Source of the DNA: Ferrovibrio sp.
GTDB lineage: Bacteria > Pseudomonadota > Alphaproteobacteria > Ferrovibrionales > Ferrovibrionaceae
DNA length: 47,486 bases
Assembly: GCF_025869515.1 (NCBI RefSeq)
Contig: NZ_JAOZVR010000099.1
Span: 1-47,486 of the forward strand
Direction of reading: 5' to 3'
The position numbers were made by a program, and so were the translations under genes. The notes under the pieces are model-generated. The model was not told the DNA's origin, did no database searches, and was given only the letters and a program-made list of their open reading frames with translations. Below, piece by piece: positions 22,587 through 31,419 of the stretch (positions within the stretch are counted from its first letter, which is position 1; the number at the start of each line of letters is the position of its first letter).

Positions 22587-23748
22587 GTATGCCGTTGCCG
22601 CAGTTGCGGCATTGATCGCAGTCGTTTCATCCGGCCCTGCGACAGCGCAGCTTGGCCAGGTTGAAACTCAGGCGCGGCAAATGATCCTGATGGATTACGA
22701 TACCGGCACCTCGATCTTCGAGAAGAATGCCGACGAGTTGATGCCGCCCTCCTCGATGTCGAAGCTGATGACCGCCTTTATGGTGTTCGAACAGCTTGAA
22801 GCCGGCAAGCTGCGCATGGACGACATGTTGCCGGTCAGCGAAAAGGCCTGGCGTATCCAGGGCTCGAAGATGTTCGTGCCGATCGGCGGTCGCGTTAAGG
22901 TGGAAGACCTGCTGCGCGGCGTGATCATCCAGTCGGGCAACGATGCCTGCATCGTTCTGGCCGAAGGCATTGCCGGCACCGAGGAGCGCTTTGCCGAGCT
23001 GATGACCGATCGTGGCAAGCAGATCGGCCTGAAGAACACCACCTTCCGCAATGCGTCCGGCTGGCCCGATCCGCAACATCTGACCACCGCGCGGGATCTG
23101 GCGATCCTGGCCAGGCAGATCATCGCGCGCTTCCCGCAGTATTACCATTTCTACTCCGAAAAGGAGTTCACCTACGGCATCGACGGTGCGACCAAGAAGC
23201 CGATCACGCAGGGCAACCGCAATCCGCTGCTCTACAAGGATCTCGGCGCCGACGGCCTGAAGACCGGCCATACCGAAGCGGCCGGCTATGGCCTGACCGC
23301 TTCGGCCAAGCGCGGTGACCGCCGGCTGATCATGGTGTTCAACGGCCTGAAGAGCATGAACGAGCGTTCGCGTGAAGCCGAGCGCCTGCTCGAGCTCGGC
23401 TTCAGCCAGTTCGACAATTACAAGCTGTTTACCGCCGGCGCCGTGGTGGACGAGGCCGATGTCTGGCTCGGCGATGCACCGCGCATTCCGCTGGTGATCG
23501 ACCGCAACCTGGCGCTGACCCTGCCGCGCCAGACCAAAGGCAATATCAAGGTCACGGTGTCTTACGATAATCCGATCCCGGCGCCGATTGTGAAGGGCAC
23601 CCCGGTGGCCACGCTCACTGTGGCGAACAAGGAAGGCACCCTGACGGAGGTGCCGCTGCTGGCGGGTGCGGATGTGCAGCAGCTGGGCTTCAGTGGTCGC
23701 ATCAGCGCCGCCGTCAGCTATCTGCTGTGGGGCGCGAAGAAGCAGTGA
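22564..23748 (+). CDS. D-alanyl-D-alanine carboxypeptidase (PBP5/6 type)
   Basis: 394 residues, starting 23 bases before the end of rlpA. A signal peptide ends near ATAQ. The serine peptidase S11 motifs are present: S64-x-x-K67 (SSMSK), S124-G-N126, and K233-T-G235 (LKTGHT). A C-terminal PBP5_C beta domain (about residues 285-375) precedes the end, where VSYLLWGAKKQ could be the amphipathic membrane anchor. It removes the terminal D-Ala of pentapeptides in the periplasm. The order rlpA, dac, tmk, holB is common in alphaproteobacteria. The next gene overlaps as GTGA. Confidence 0.94.
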   Translation: MRVSLWSKYAVAAVAALIAVVSSGPATAQLGQVETQARQMILMDYDTGTSIFEKNADELMPPSSMSKLMTAFMVFEQLEAGKLRMDDMLPVSEKAWRIQGSKMFVPIGGRVKVEDLLRGVIIQSGNDACIVLAEGIAGTEERFAELMTDRGKQIGLKNTTFRNASGWPDPQHLTTARDLAILARQIIARFPQYYHFYSEKEFTYGIDGATKKPITQGNRNPLLYKDLGADGLKTGHTEAAGYGLTASAKRGDRRLIMVFNGLKSMNERSREAERLLELGFSQFDNYKLFTAGAVVDEADVWLGDAPRIPLVIDRNLALTLPRQTKGNIKVTVSYDNPIPAPIVKGTPVATLTVANKEGTLTEVPLLAGADVQQLGFSGRISAAVSYLLWGAKKQ

Positions 23749-24410
23749 CCGCGTCGCGCGGCCGCTTCATCACGCTGGAAGGCGGCGAGGGCGCCGGCAA
23801 ATCGACCCAGGCGAAACGTCTGGCTGCGGCCCTGGCGGCGCGTGGCGTCGAAGCCGTGCTGACCCGCGAACCGGGTGGCACGCCGGGCGCCGAGGATATC
23901 CGCGCACTGCTGGTTACCGGCGATCCGGCGCGCTGGGATGCGATGACCGAAACCCTGCTGCATTATGCTGCCCGCCGTGCCCATGTCGAAAAGATGGTGA
24001 AGCCTGCTTTGGCGCGCGGCACCTGGGTGATTTCAGACCGTTTTGCCGATTCGACGATGGCCTACCAGGGTTATGCCGGCTCGGTGGGACGCGACGCTGT
24101 GGCCGGTCTGCATAAGCTGGTCCTGGGCGATTTCCAGCCCGATCTGACCCTGGTACTCGATCTTCCCGTGGAGACCGGGCTGCAGCGGGCCAGACAGCGC
24201 ATGCAGGGCCAGGTACAATCCGCGGCGCTGGCCGAGGACCGCTACGAGCGCATGGGGCTGACGTTCCATGAGAGCCTGCGCGCCGCTTTCCATGACATTG
24301 CGGCACGGGAACCGCAGCGCTGCCGCCTGATCGATGCCGGCGGCGATCCCGACCAGGTGGCCGCCGCCCTCTGGCAGGCGGTGGCGGCAAAGTTTAACCT
24401 GATCCCATGA
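23745..24410 (+). CDS. tmk: Thymidylate kinase
   Basis: 221 residues from GTG at 23745, which overlaps the preceding stop; an ATG at 23727 would lie inside the carboxypeptidase gene. Walker A is LEGGEGAGKST (about residues 11-21), the DR(F/Y) motif is SDRFADSTMAYQG, the dTMP-binding loop is REPGGTPGAE, and the LID region is near RARQRMQGQ. It phosphorylates dTMP to dTDP. Length is normal for the family. It overlaps the next gene, holB, by four bases (ATGA), a well-known bacterial pairing. Confidence 0.96.
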   Translation: MTASRGRFITLEGGEGAGKSTQAKRLAAALAARGVEAVLTREPGGTPGAEDIRALLVTGDPARWDAMTETLLHYAARRAHVEKMVKPALARGTWVISDRFADSTMAYQGYAGSVGRDAVAGLHKLVLGDFQPDLTLVLDLPVETGLQRARQRMQGQVQSAALAEDRYERMGLTFHESLRAAFHDIAAREPQRCRLIDAGGDPDQVAAALWQAVAAKFNLIP

Positions 24411-25543
24411 GCGATTTCGATCCGCAGGAAGCGGCCTCCTGGGCGCCGCGGCACAATGCTGCCCTGTTCGGCCATGATGCGGCCGAGGCGGCGCTGTTGG
24501 AGGCTTGGGCTTCAGGTCGGCTGCCGCATGCATGGATGATCACCGGGCCGCGCGGCGTCGGCAAATCGACCCTGGCTTTCCGCTTCGCCCGCTTCCTGCT
24601 GAAGCACGGTCCGGCCAGTAGCCTCGATGCCGGGCCGAGCCTGTTTGGCGATGCGCCGGTGCTGCCGGATACGCTGGCGGTAGCCGAAGACGATGCCGTG
24701 TTCAGCCGCGTTGCCAATGCCGGGCATGCCGATCTGATCACGGTGGAGCGCAGCTGGGACGACAAGGGCGACCGCTGGCGCGGCGACATCGTGGTGCAGG
24801 ACGTGCGCGCGGTGATCGACCGTTTCGGCAAGACGGCGGCCGAAGGCGGCTATCGCGTCTGCATTGTCGATGCTGCCGACGACATGAACGTCAATGCCGC
24901 CAATGCGCTGCTGAAGATTCTGGAAGAGCCGCCGCCGAATGCGGTGCTGCTGCTGGTCAGCCATGCGCCCGGTGGCCTGCTGCCGACGATCCGCTCGCGC
25001 TGCCGCCGGCTGGCACTGAAGCCGCTGGACGAGGCGGCGATGCAGCAGGCGCTCACCGGGCTGCTGCCCGATCTCGATGCCGCCGAGCGGCGCGGTCTTG
25101 GCGTGCTGGCCGAGGGTTCGCCCGGCCGGGCGGTTACGTTGGCCGCCCAGGGCGGGCTGAAACTGTTGCATGGCCTGCTCGATATGGTGGGCCAGTTGCC
25201 GAGGCCCGATATGGCCAAGCTGCATGCGTTCGGCGATGCGCTGGCGCGCGACCGCAGCGGCGCCGGTTTTCAGCTGATGACCGATGTGTTTCGCTGGTGG
25301 CTGGCGCGGCTGGTTCGGGCGTCGGCGGCGGGCCGGATCGGCGGCAGCGGCTGGGCCGAAATCTTCCCCGGCGAGACCGCTTTGGCCCAGCGACTCGCGC
25401 AATGGCAGGGCCCGGCCCGCTGGGCCGAGGACTGGGAACAGCTGGGTCGCTTGCTCGCCCGCGGGGAATCGGTCAATCTTGATCGCAAGCAAATGCTGCT
25501 CAATCTGTTTGCCGCGCTCGCACGGTCGGCTGCAGCACGCTGA
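24407..25543 (+). CDS. holB: DNA polymerase III subunit delta prime
   Basis: 378 residues. The AAA+ domain shows LPHAWMITGPRGVGKSTLAF (P-loop), the Walker B-like RVCIVDAADDMNVNAANALL and the sensor/SRC region KILEEPPPNAVLLLVSHAPG with TIRSRCRRLALKPL. The delta prime subunit is part of the clamp loader that places the beta clamp on DNA. The zinc-binding cysteines seen in many HolB proteins are not apparent. The C-terminal domain is longer than in E. coli, as usual for alphaproteobacteria. It is coupled to tmk. Confidence 0.95.
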   Translation: MSDFDPQEAASWAPRHNAALFGHDAAEAALLEAWASGRLPHAWMITGPRGVGKSTLAFRFARFLLKHGPASSLDAGPSLFGDAPVLPDTLAVAEDDAVFSRVANAGHADLITVERSWDDKGDRWRGDIVVQDVRAVIDRFGKTAAEGGYRVCIVDAADDMNVNAANALLKILEEPPPNAVLLLVSHAPGGLLPTIRSRCRRLALKPLDEAAMQQALTGLLPDLDAAERRGLGVLAEGSPGRAVTLAAQGGLKLLHGLLDMVGQLPRPDMAKLHAFGDALARDRSGAGFQLMTDVFRWWLARLVRASAAGRIGGSGWAEIFPGETALAQRLAQWQGPARWAEDWEQLGRLLARGESVNLDRKQMLLNLFAALARSAAAR

Positions 25544-25576
25544 AGCCGGCCGACATGATCGGGTAGGGGGAGTTTC

Positions 25577-26311
25577 ATGGCCAAGGCCGCCGTCGGCGCC
25601 ACCGCGCCCGATAGTTTGGAAAAGATCGAACTGCTGAGCGAGCTCAGCCCGGCTGCGCGCGTCGAAGTGGAGCGCGCCTGCCAGTGGCGCCGCTTCGCTG
25701 CCCATGAGCAGATTCTCGACCGCAACAGCGACAGCCGCGATGTGTACTTTGTCGTCGACGGCACTGTCGAGGTGGTGAACTTCTCCGGCAATGGCCGCGA
25801 GATTTCCTATGCCCTGGTTTCGGCCGGCAGCTATTTCGGCGAGATCGCCGCCATCGACGGCGAGCGCCGTTCGGCCAGCGTGGTGGCGCAGACCACCTGC
25901 CGGCTGGCCGCCCTGCCGCCCAAGGCCTTCGAGGCACTGGTGGCGCGCGAACCGATGGTCGGCCTCAAGGTGATGAAGCGTCTGACCGCCATCATCCGGG
26001 CCAACAACGAACGCATCATGGACCTTGCCACGCTGGGTGCGATCCAGCGTGTCTATCGCGAGCTGCTCAAGCTGGCCCGCAAGGATCCGCTGAACAACGA
26101 CGGCTGGATGATCTACCCGATGCCGAAGCAGCACGAGATCGCGCGCCGCGCCGCCACCACGCGCGAGACGGTGGCGCGTGTGCTTGCCAACCTGCTGCAT
26201 GGCGGACAGATCACGCGCAAGGACAAGACCTATTACCTGACTGACCGCGCCGCACTGGAACAGGCCATCGTGCGCCTGGATGTGCGGCAGCACGGCCACG
26301 GCCTGGCTTAA
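25577..26311 (+). CDS. Crp/Fnr family transcriptional regulator
   Basis: 244 residues; AGGGGGAG precedes the ATG. The N-terminal cyclic-nucleotide-binding-like barrel reads RDVYFVVDGTVEVVNFSGNG, then SYFGEIAAIDGERRSASVVA, the phosphate-binding-cassette region with the FGE..A.....R pattern, so cAMP binding is possible. The long C-helix leads to a winged helix with PKQHEIARRAATTRETVARV and LANLLHGGQITRKDKTYYL. No FNR-type cysteine cluster is present. It lies directly upstream of the Tct transporter genes, but a 190-base spacer with a palindrome separates them. Confidence 0.9.
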   Translation: MAKAAVGATAPDSLEKIELLSELSPAARVEVERACQWRRFAAHEQILDRNSDSRDVYFVVDGTVEVVNFSGNGREISYALVSAGSYFGEIAAIDGERRSASVVAQTTCRLAALPPKAFEALVAREPMVGLKVMKRLTAIIRANNERIMDLATLGAIQRVYRELLKLARKDPLNNDGWMIYPMPKQHEIARRAATTRETVARVLANLLHGGQITRKDKTYYLTDRAALEQAIVRLDVRQHGHGLA

Positions 26312-26349
26312 ACACCGTACCTGTCATCCTGCAATACAAGTGATGCTGC

Positions 26350-26369
26350 GCCGCACAGCGCTGTGCGGC
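26350..26369. promoter_or_regulatory. 20-bp palindrome upstream of tctC
   Basis: GCCGCACAG-CG-CTGTGCGGC is a perfect 9-bp inverted repeat with a two-base centre, 40 bases after the regulator gene and 132 bases before tctC. It lacks a T-tract. It may be a protein-binding site or a weak terminator for the upstream gene. Confidence 0.4.
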
Positions 26370-26501
26370 ACGGGACATGGCTGCCGTTTCCAGATTGCTC
26401 TGACATATCAGATAGGAGATAGTGCTCGGTGTGGTGCACTGACGCGCGGCTCAACGACGCGTCGGGTATCGAGGAAACGTCAATCAGCAGGAGGGATACC
26501 C

Positions 26502-27473
26502 ATGCGTGGGTTCAAGGCATTCGTCACCGGTCTGGTGGCAGGCGCGGCCATGCTCGTGGCGGCCGGTGCACAGGCGGCTTACCCGGATCGTCCGATCACC
26601 ATGATCGTGCCCTGGGGGGCTGGCGGCGGTACCGACGCCACCGCCCGCATTATCGCCAGCCTGATGGAAAAGGAGCTCGGCCAGCCGGTGAATGTGGTGA
26701 ACCGCACCGGCGGCAGCGGCGTGGTCGGCCATTCCGCCATCGCCCAGGCGGCTCCCGACGGCTACACCATCGGCATGATCACGGTCGAGATCGCCATGAT
26801 GCACTGGCAGGGCCTGACCGAGCTGACGCCGGCCTCCTATACGCCGATCGGCCTGGTCAATGCCGATCCTGCCGGCATTCATGTGCCGGCTGACTCGCCC
26901 TACAAGTCGGTCAACGACCTGCTGGCGGCGATCAAGGCCAATCCCGGCAAGTTCAAGGCATCGGGCACCGGGCAGGGCGGCATCTGGCATCTCGCCATCG
27001 CCGGCCTGCTGCGCGATCAGAAGATCGATCCGGCCAGCGTGGGCTGGGTGCCGAGCAACGGCGCCGCGCCGGGCCTGCAGGACATGATCGCCGGCGGCGT
27101 GCAGATCGTGCCGTGCTCGCTTCCCGAGGCGCGCGCGCTGATCGAAGCAGGCAAGGTGAAGAGCCTGGCCATCATGGACCCCAAGCCGTCGGCGCTGTTC
27201 CCCAATGTTCCGACGCTGAAAAGCGCGGTGGGCAGCGACTGGACCATGGCGGCCTGGCGCGGCATCGCCGCGCCCAAGGGCGTTTCGAAGGAAGTGTCCG
27301 ACAAGCTGCTGGCCGTGCTGAAAAAGGTTTACGACAGCAAGGACTACCAGGGCTTCATGGCGCAGCGCGGCTTCGGCATCATCTGGGCCGGGCCGGAGGA
27401 TTATGCCAAGTTCATGGCGAAATCCGATGCCGACCTGGGCGCCGTGATGAAGGCGGTCGGCATCGCCAAATAA
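26502..27473 (+). CDS. tctC: Tripartite tricarboxylate transporter, periplasmic binding protein
   Basis: 323 residues from the ATG at 26502, with AGGAGGG upstream; a signal peptide ends at AGAQAA. YPDRPITMIVPWGAGGGTDA is the standard start of the mature TctC/Bug fold, followed by VVNRTGGSGVVGHSAIAQAA and PDGYTIGMI. These proteins capture carboxylates such as citrate or aromatic acids in the periplasm and hand them to the TctBA membrane permease. The next two genes encode those partners. The hairpin at 27493 after this gene probably makes the binding protein more abundant than the membrane parts. Confidence 0.93.
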   Translation: MRGFKAFVTGLVAGAAMLVAAGAQAAYPDRPITMIVPWGAGGGTDATARIIASLMEKELGQPVNVVNRTGGSGVVGHSAIAQAAPDGYTIGMITVEIAMMHWQGLTELTPASYTPIGLVNADPAGIHVPADSPYKSVNDLLAAIKANPGKFKASGTGQGGIWHLAIAGLLRDQKIDPASVGWVPSNGAAPGLQDMIAGGVQIVPCSLPEARALIEAGKVKSLAIMDPKPSALFPNVPTLKSAVGSDWTMAAWRGIAAPKGVSKEVSDKLLAVLKKVYDSKDYQGFMAQRGFGIIWAGPEDYAKFMAKSDADLGAVMKAVGIAK

Positions 27474-27492
27474 TCCGTATGTTCTGAGTCTG

Positions 27493-27526
27493 CCGGTGCG
27501 GCCGCAATGCCGCACCGGTATTCTTT
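27493..27526 (+). terminator. Attenuating hairpin between tctC and tctB
   Basis: CCGGTGCGG (27493-27501) pairs with CCGCACCGG (27510-27518) around an 8-base loop, followed by TATTCTTTT. This is a terminator-like structure inside the operon, 20 bases after the tctC stop. Partial read-through would give the usual excess of binding protein. Confidence 0.7.
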
Positions 27527-27542
27527 TCTGCAGGTTGGCGCC

Positions 27543-28013
27543 ATGCGAATTCATGATGCTCTGAGCGGGTTTGTGCTCGCTCTTCTGGCCATTGCGGTGC
27601 TGGTTACGGTCAGTCAGTACCCGCCGACTCCCGGGCAGAATGTCGGCCCTTCGGCATTTCCGGGCTTGCTGGGCATTCTGCTGCTCGGCTGTTCGCTGCT
27701 GCTGATCTGGCGCGGCCTGCGCGGCGAGCGCCAGGCGCTGGTCAGGCTTGGCGACTGGACCCGTTCGCTGCCGCATGTGGTGAATTTCCTGCTCGTGATC
27801 GCGGCGCTGCTGTTTTACATTTTCTGCGCTAATTTTCTCGGTTTCATTATCACCGGGATACTCATCCTGTCGGCACTGTTTTACTCGCTCGGCGTCCGCA
27901 TCCTGCTGATCCTGCCGATTGCCGCTGGTGCCACACTGCTGATCCACACCATTTTCTACAAGCTGCTCCGCGTGCCGCTGCCCTGGGGGCTGCTGCAGGG
28001 TATGCACTGGTAA
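27543..28013 (+). CDS. tctB: Tripartite tricarboxylate transporter, small membrane subunit
   Basis: 156 residues from the ATG at 27543. Four hydrophobic segments can be read (about residues 8-26, 36-58, 76-100 and 103-135), matching the four-helix TctB. PTPGQNVGPSAFPGLLGILL is the conserved periplasmic loop of this family. TctB is needed together with TctA for ion-driven uptake. Spacing of 13 bases to tctA supports co-transcription. Confidence 0.88.
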   Translation: MRIHDALSGFVLALLAIAVLVTVSQYPPTPGQNVGPSAFPGLLGILLLGCSLLLIWRGLRGERQALVRLGDWTRSLPHVVNFLLVIAALLFYIFCANFLGFIITGILILSALFYSLGVRILLILPIAAGATLLIHTIFYKLLRVPLPWGLLQGMHW

Positions 28014-28026
28014 AGGGGCGCGAAAG

Positions 28027-29532
28027 ATGGACTTCATGCATCTGTTCGGCGCCGCGTTCCAATTGGTCTTCGATCCCTATGTGCTGCTGGTGATGTTCTG
28101 CGCAGCCGTTTTCGGACTGTTCGTCGGCGCCATACCGGGGCTGACGGCGACGATGGCGACGGCGTTGCTGGTGCCGATCACCTTTTTCATGCCGCCGATC
28201 CCGGCGATTGCCGCCATTGTTACCGCCACCGCGATGGCGATCTTCTCGGGCGATATTCCCGGCGCGCTGTTGCGCATTCCCGGTACGCCGGCCTCGGCGG
28301 CCTATACCGACGAAGCCTACCAGATGACTCTGAAAGGACAGGCCGAGACGGCGCTGGGCGCCGGCTTGGTCTTCTCGGCGATCGGCGGCCTGTTCGGCAC
28401 GGCGGTGCTGGTCACGGCCGCGCCGGCGCTCGCCGAGATCGCACTGAAATTCTCGTCCTTCGAATATTTCTGGCTGGTCATCCTTGGATTGTCTGCTGCC
28501 GTTTTCATCGGCAGCAGCAGCGTGCTGAAGGCCGTTATCGCCCTGCTGATCGGCCTGCTGGTCGGCTGTGTCGGCCTGGAAAATCCGGGTGGCTATCCGC
28601 GCTTCACCTTCGGCAATACCGAACTGATGGGCGGCGTCAGCCTGATCCCGATGATGGTCGGCATGTTCGCCATCTCGGAAGTGTTGCGCTTCGTGGTGAA
28701 GACCGATCCGCCGGCGCGCATGGTCGTTAAACGTCTGGGCAATGTTTTTTCCGGCATGTGGGCGCTGGCCGTGAAGTATCCCGCGGCCATCCTGCGCGGC
28801 AGCGTGCTGGGTACGCTGGTCGGAATCCAGCCGGGAGCGGGGGCCGACATGGCGTCCTGGATGTCTTACGCCGTGAGCAAGAAATTCTCCAGGGAGCCCG
28901 AGAAATTCGGCACCGGCCATGTCGAGGGCATCGTCGAGTCCGGCGCTGCCAACAATAGCGCGCTGGCCGGTGCCTGGATTCCGGCGCTGGTGTTCGGCAT
29001 TCCGGGTGACTCGATCACGGCGATTGCCATTGGCGTATTGTATCTGAAGGGGCTCAATCCTGGCCCGACGCTGTTCCTGAACAATCCGGAAAATGTCTAC
29101 GCGATCTTTCTGGTCTTCATCATCGCCAATATCATCATGGTGCCGCTGGGCTGGCTCGCCATCCGGCTGGCCACCAACATCCTGCGCGTGCCGGGCAACA
29201 TCCTGATGCCGGTGATCCTGCTGTTCTGCGCCGTGGGTGCCTTCGCCATCAACAACACCGTGTTCGGCGTGACGGTCACGCTGATCTTCGGTCTGCTGGC
29301 ATTTGTGATGGAAGAGAACGGTTTCCCGGTGGCGCCGGCGATCCTTGGTGTGGTGCTGGGCACCATGCTGGAGGAAAATTTCGTCACGTCGATGATCAAG
29401 GCCGATGGCAACCTGCTGGTCTTCTTCGAAAGGCCGATTTCGGCCGGCCTCGGCGTCGTCACCCTGACCATCCTGTTCTGGCCGGCCGCATCCTGGCTGG
29501 TGCGGCAGCTGCGGGCTAGACCGGCGCGCTAG
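28027..29532 (+). CDS. tctA: Tripartite tricarboxylate transporter, large permease subunit
   Basis: 501 residues with about 12 hydrophobic segments. The family signature is visible twice: LFVGAIPGLTATMATALLVP near residue 36 and VLGTLVGIQPGAGADMASWM near residue 257. These two G-x-x-P-G-x-x-A motifs mark the two halves of TctA. It moves the substrate across the inner membrane with Na+ or H+. The gene ends inside a convergent gene (17-base overlap). Confidence 0.95.
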   Translation: MDFMHLFGAAFQLVFDPYVLLVMFCAAVFGLFVGAIPGLTATMATALLVPITFFMPPIPAIAAIVTATAMAIFSGDIPGALLRIPGTPASAAYTDEAYQMTLKGQAETALGAGLVFSAIGGLFGTAVLVTAAPALAEIALKFSSFEYFWLVILGLSAAVFIGSSSVLKAVIALLIGLLVGCVGLENPGGYPRFTFGNTELMGGVSLIPMMVGMFAISEVLRFVVKTDPPARMVVKRLGNVFSGMWALAVKYPAAILRGSVLGTLVGIQPGAGADMASWMSYAVSKKFSREPEKFGTGHVEGIVESGAANNSALAGAWIPALVFGIPGDSITAIAIGVLYLKGLNPGPTLFLNNPENVYAIFLVFIIANIIMVPLGWLAIRLATNILRVPGNILMPVILLFCAVGAFAINNTVFGVTVTLIFGLLAFVMEENGFPVAPAILGVVLGTMLEENFVTSMIKADGNLLVFFERPISAGLGVVTLTILFWPAASWLVRQLRARPAR

Positions 29533-30136
29533 CCATGCGCGGTGCGCGCCGCCCCTGCCACCAGCTGACCAGGCGGAGCGCGATTGCCGCCAGCACCAGC
29601 ACGACCGGCAGCCAGTAGAGCGGCATGTCCGGTATACGCTTGGCATTGGTGACGATGAAAGACACCGCAATATACCAGCCGCCCAGCCAGTGCAGGGCAC
29701 GCCAGTTGCGCGGCCCGAGCCAGGACACCGCACGATCGAAGGATGTGGCCGCCATCGCCATGATCACCAGATAGGCCGAGCCGCCGCTGATTAGCGTGCC
29801 GATGCTGGTCATGCTGCGGAACAGCGCCGGGTCGCCGATGGCGAAGGCGGCAATCACGATGGCATGCAGGCCATGCGAAGCGGCGAAGCTGACGCCGAGA
29901 TAGCGCCGGTTGCGGCGCAGCCAGCGCGTGGCGTCCCCGGGCCAGAGGCGGGCCAGCGCCGATGCGGCGAAAACCGGCAGAAACAGGATCAGGGAGGTGC
30001 GTGCCGTGGCGCGGATCGCCATGCGGATGCCATCGATGGAGAAGTCGTGCAGTCCGACGATGGCGATGACCATCAGCGTGAGCAGTACGGACAGCAGGCC
30101 GGTCAGCCGCCAGCCATTGATCCAGTGCGACGTCAT
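29516..30136 (-). CDS. Ferric reductase-like transmembrane protein
   Basis: 206 residues with six hydrophobic segments. FAASHGLHAIVIAAF and LHWLGGWYIAVSFIVTNAKR carry the His residues expected to ligate heme in the ferric reductase-like (Ferric_reduct/MsrQ) family. It could pass electrons across the inner membrane to a periplasmic partner; the MsrP partner of MsrQ is not in the window. The 3' end overlaps the tctA 3' end by 17 bases in the opposite direction, so the two genes are convergent. Confidence 0.75.
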   Translation of the reverse strand: MTSHWINGWRLTGLLSVLLTLMVIAIVGLHDFSIDGIRMAIRATARTSLILFLPVFAASALARLWPGDATRWLRRNRRYLGVSFAASHGLHAIVIAAFAIGDPALFRSMTSIGTLISGGSAYLVIMAMAATSFDRAVSWLGPRNWRALHWLGGWYIAVSFIVTNAKRIPDMPLYWLPVVLVLAAIALRLVSWWQGRRAPRMASAPV

Positions 30137-30230
30137 TGGGGCCTCCCTGCAGGACCGTCGCGATCCTTCCGCCTTTTCGCAGCTATCGGCAAGTGACGGC
30201 CGTTACACTGTCAGGCTGAAGCGGACCCGG

Positions 30231-31037
30231 TCACAGGGACGTGATGAAATCGGTCAGGGCCCGATTATAGGCTGCGGGAACTTCCAGATGCGGACTGTGG
30301 CCGGCATTGTCGAAACAGCAGCGCCGGGCCCCGGCGATATTGGCGGCCATCCACTGGCCGACGGCCGATTCATAGAGCTGGCTTTCGCCGCCATGCAGCA
30401 CCAGCACCGGCAGGGCCAGTTGCGGCAGCAGCGGGCGGTAATCCTGCTCAGCCATTGATTGCCACAGTGCCGCCATGGCCAGGCCATCGTTCCTGGCGAT
30501 TTCGGCCGCCACCCAGCTGCCGAGCTGGGCATCGGGAATGCGGCCGCGCGCAAACAGGCGCGGCATGGCATTCTGGCTGTAGCAGGCCCAGTCTTCGCGC
30601 ATCGCAGTCACCGCGGCGGCACTCTGTGCCGTATCGAAACCGTTGCGGATGCCGAAGCGCCAACCCGGTTCGTTGGTGATCTTGACTGTCATGTCCTCGA
30701 TGACCAGGCCGCCGATCCGCTCGGTGCCGAACTGGGCGATGTAGTCGAATGCCACCATGGCGCCCATGGACCAGCCGATCAGGATGGGTTTATCCAGCCG
30801 GTGTTCGACGATCAGACTGCGCAGGCCGGTCGCCAGCCGCGCAATGCTCAGCTCATTCAGTGGTGCCCAGCTGCGGCGATGGCCGGGCAGGTCCGGGATG
30901 ACCAGGCGGAAATCACGGGTCAGGGCCTCGACCTGTGGCGCGAAATAGCCGCCATGGCTGGCCCAGCCATGCAGGAAGATCAGCGGCCTGCCGCTGCCCT
31001 TGTCGAAAACATGCATCACGCTGTCAGGCCCCGACAT
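30231..31037 (-). CDS. Alpha/beta hydrolase
   Basis: 268 residues from the ATG at 31037; MHVFDKGSGRPLIFLHGWAS at 31016 is an alternative start. Oxyanion region LHGWASHGG, nucleophile elbow LIGWSMGAMVA (Ser), acid within VLHGGES and the histidine in GHSPHLEVP show a complete catalytic triad. The GWSxG elbow is like BioH, but no biotin genes are nearby. In this operon with acyl-CoA synthetase and hydratases it more likely acts as an esterase or thioesterase in the same catabolic route. It overlaps the MaoC-like gene by 14 bases. Confidence 0.85.
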   Translation of the reverse strand: MSGPDSVMHVFDKGSGRPLIFLHGWASHGGYFAPQVEALTRDFRLVIPDLPGHRRSWAPLNELSIARLATGLRSLIVEHRLDKPILIGWSMGAMVAFDYIAQFGTERIGGLVIEDMTVKITNEPGWRFGIRNGFDTAQSAAAVTAMREDWACYSQNAMPRLFARGRIPDAQLGSWVAAEIARNDGLAMAALWQSMAEQDYRPLLPQLALPVLVLHGGESQLYESAVGQWMAANIAGARRCCFDNAGHSPHLEVPAAYNRALTDFITSL

Positions 31038-31419
31038 CCCTGGCCAGCACCAGGGCGCGGCCACGGCAATACACGGTGCCAGCCGCATCGCTGCAGGTGG
31101 TGGCCAGATCGACCAGATGCTTGTCCGGGCGCAGGCGGATGATTTCAACCCGGGCGATCAGTTCTGTGCCGACCGGGGCCGGTCGCTCGAAATTCAGTTC
31201 CTGCTTCAGGTAATTGGTGCCGAAGCCAGGCAGTTCGACACCGAGCAGGTAGGAGAACAGTGCGCCGATCAGCGGTTCGGGCACGGCAGCGAGTGGCGCG
31301 GCGCCATCATGGGCGGCCAGAGTCTGGAAGGCGGCGAGATCGGCAGGCGTGAAAGCGCGGCGAATCTCGGCATGGTCGCCGACCTGCATACCCTTGTGGC
31401 TGGCGGAGGCTTCTGTCAT
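31024..31419 (-). CDS. MaoC-like hot-dog domain protein
   Basis: 131 residues with the hot-dog layout: RAFTPADLAAFQTLA, then EPLIGALFSYLLGVELPG, NYLKQELNFERPAPVGTELI and a strand LVDLATTCSDAAGTVYCRG. The catalytic Asp and His of the R-hydratase motif are not visible in the hydration loop (AAHDGAAPLAAVPEP), so it may be the inactive half of a two-subunit dehydratase. The gene overlaps the active-looking MaoC gene upstream by four bases (ATGA), consistent with a heteromeric enzyme. Paired catalytic and non-catalytic MaoC subunits are known for other dehydratases. Confidence 0.75.
   Translation of the reverse strand: MTEASASHKGMQVGDHAEIRRAFTPADLAAFQTLAAHDGAAPLAAVPEPLIGALFSYLLGVELPGFGTNYLKQELNFERPAPVGTELIARVEIIRLRPDKHLVDLATTCSDAAGTVYCRGRALVLARDVGA

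Noticed and set aside
24512..26299. 595-codon minus-strand frame
   Set aside because: Shadow of holB and the Crp/Fnr gene on the other strand; composition typical of antisense frames in GC-rich DNA.
27862..29733. 623-codon minus-strand frame rich in His, Gln and Arg
   Set aside because: Shadow of tctB and tctA, which are clear family members on the plus strand.
30231..31037. BioH of biotin synthesis
   Set aside because: The GWSMG elbow is similar, but the gene belongs to a CoA-catabolic operon and no biotin genes are near.
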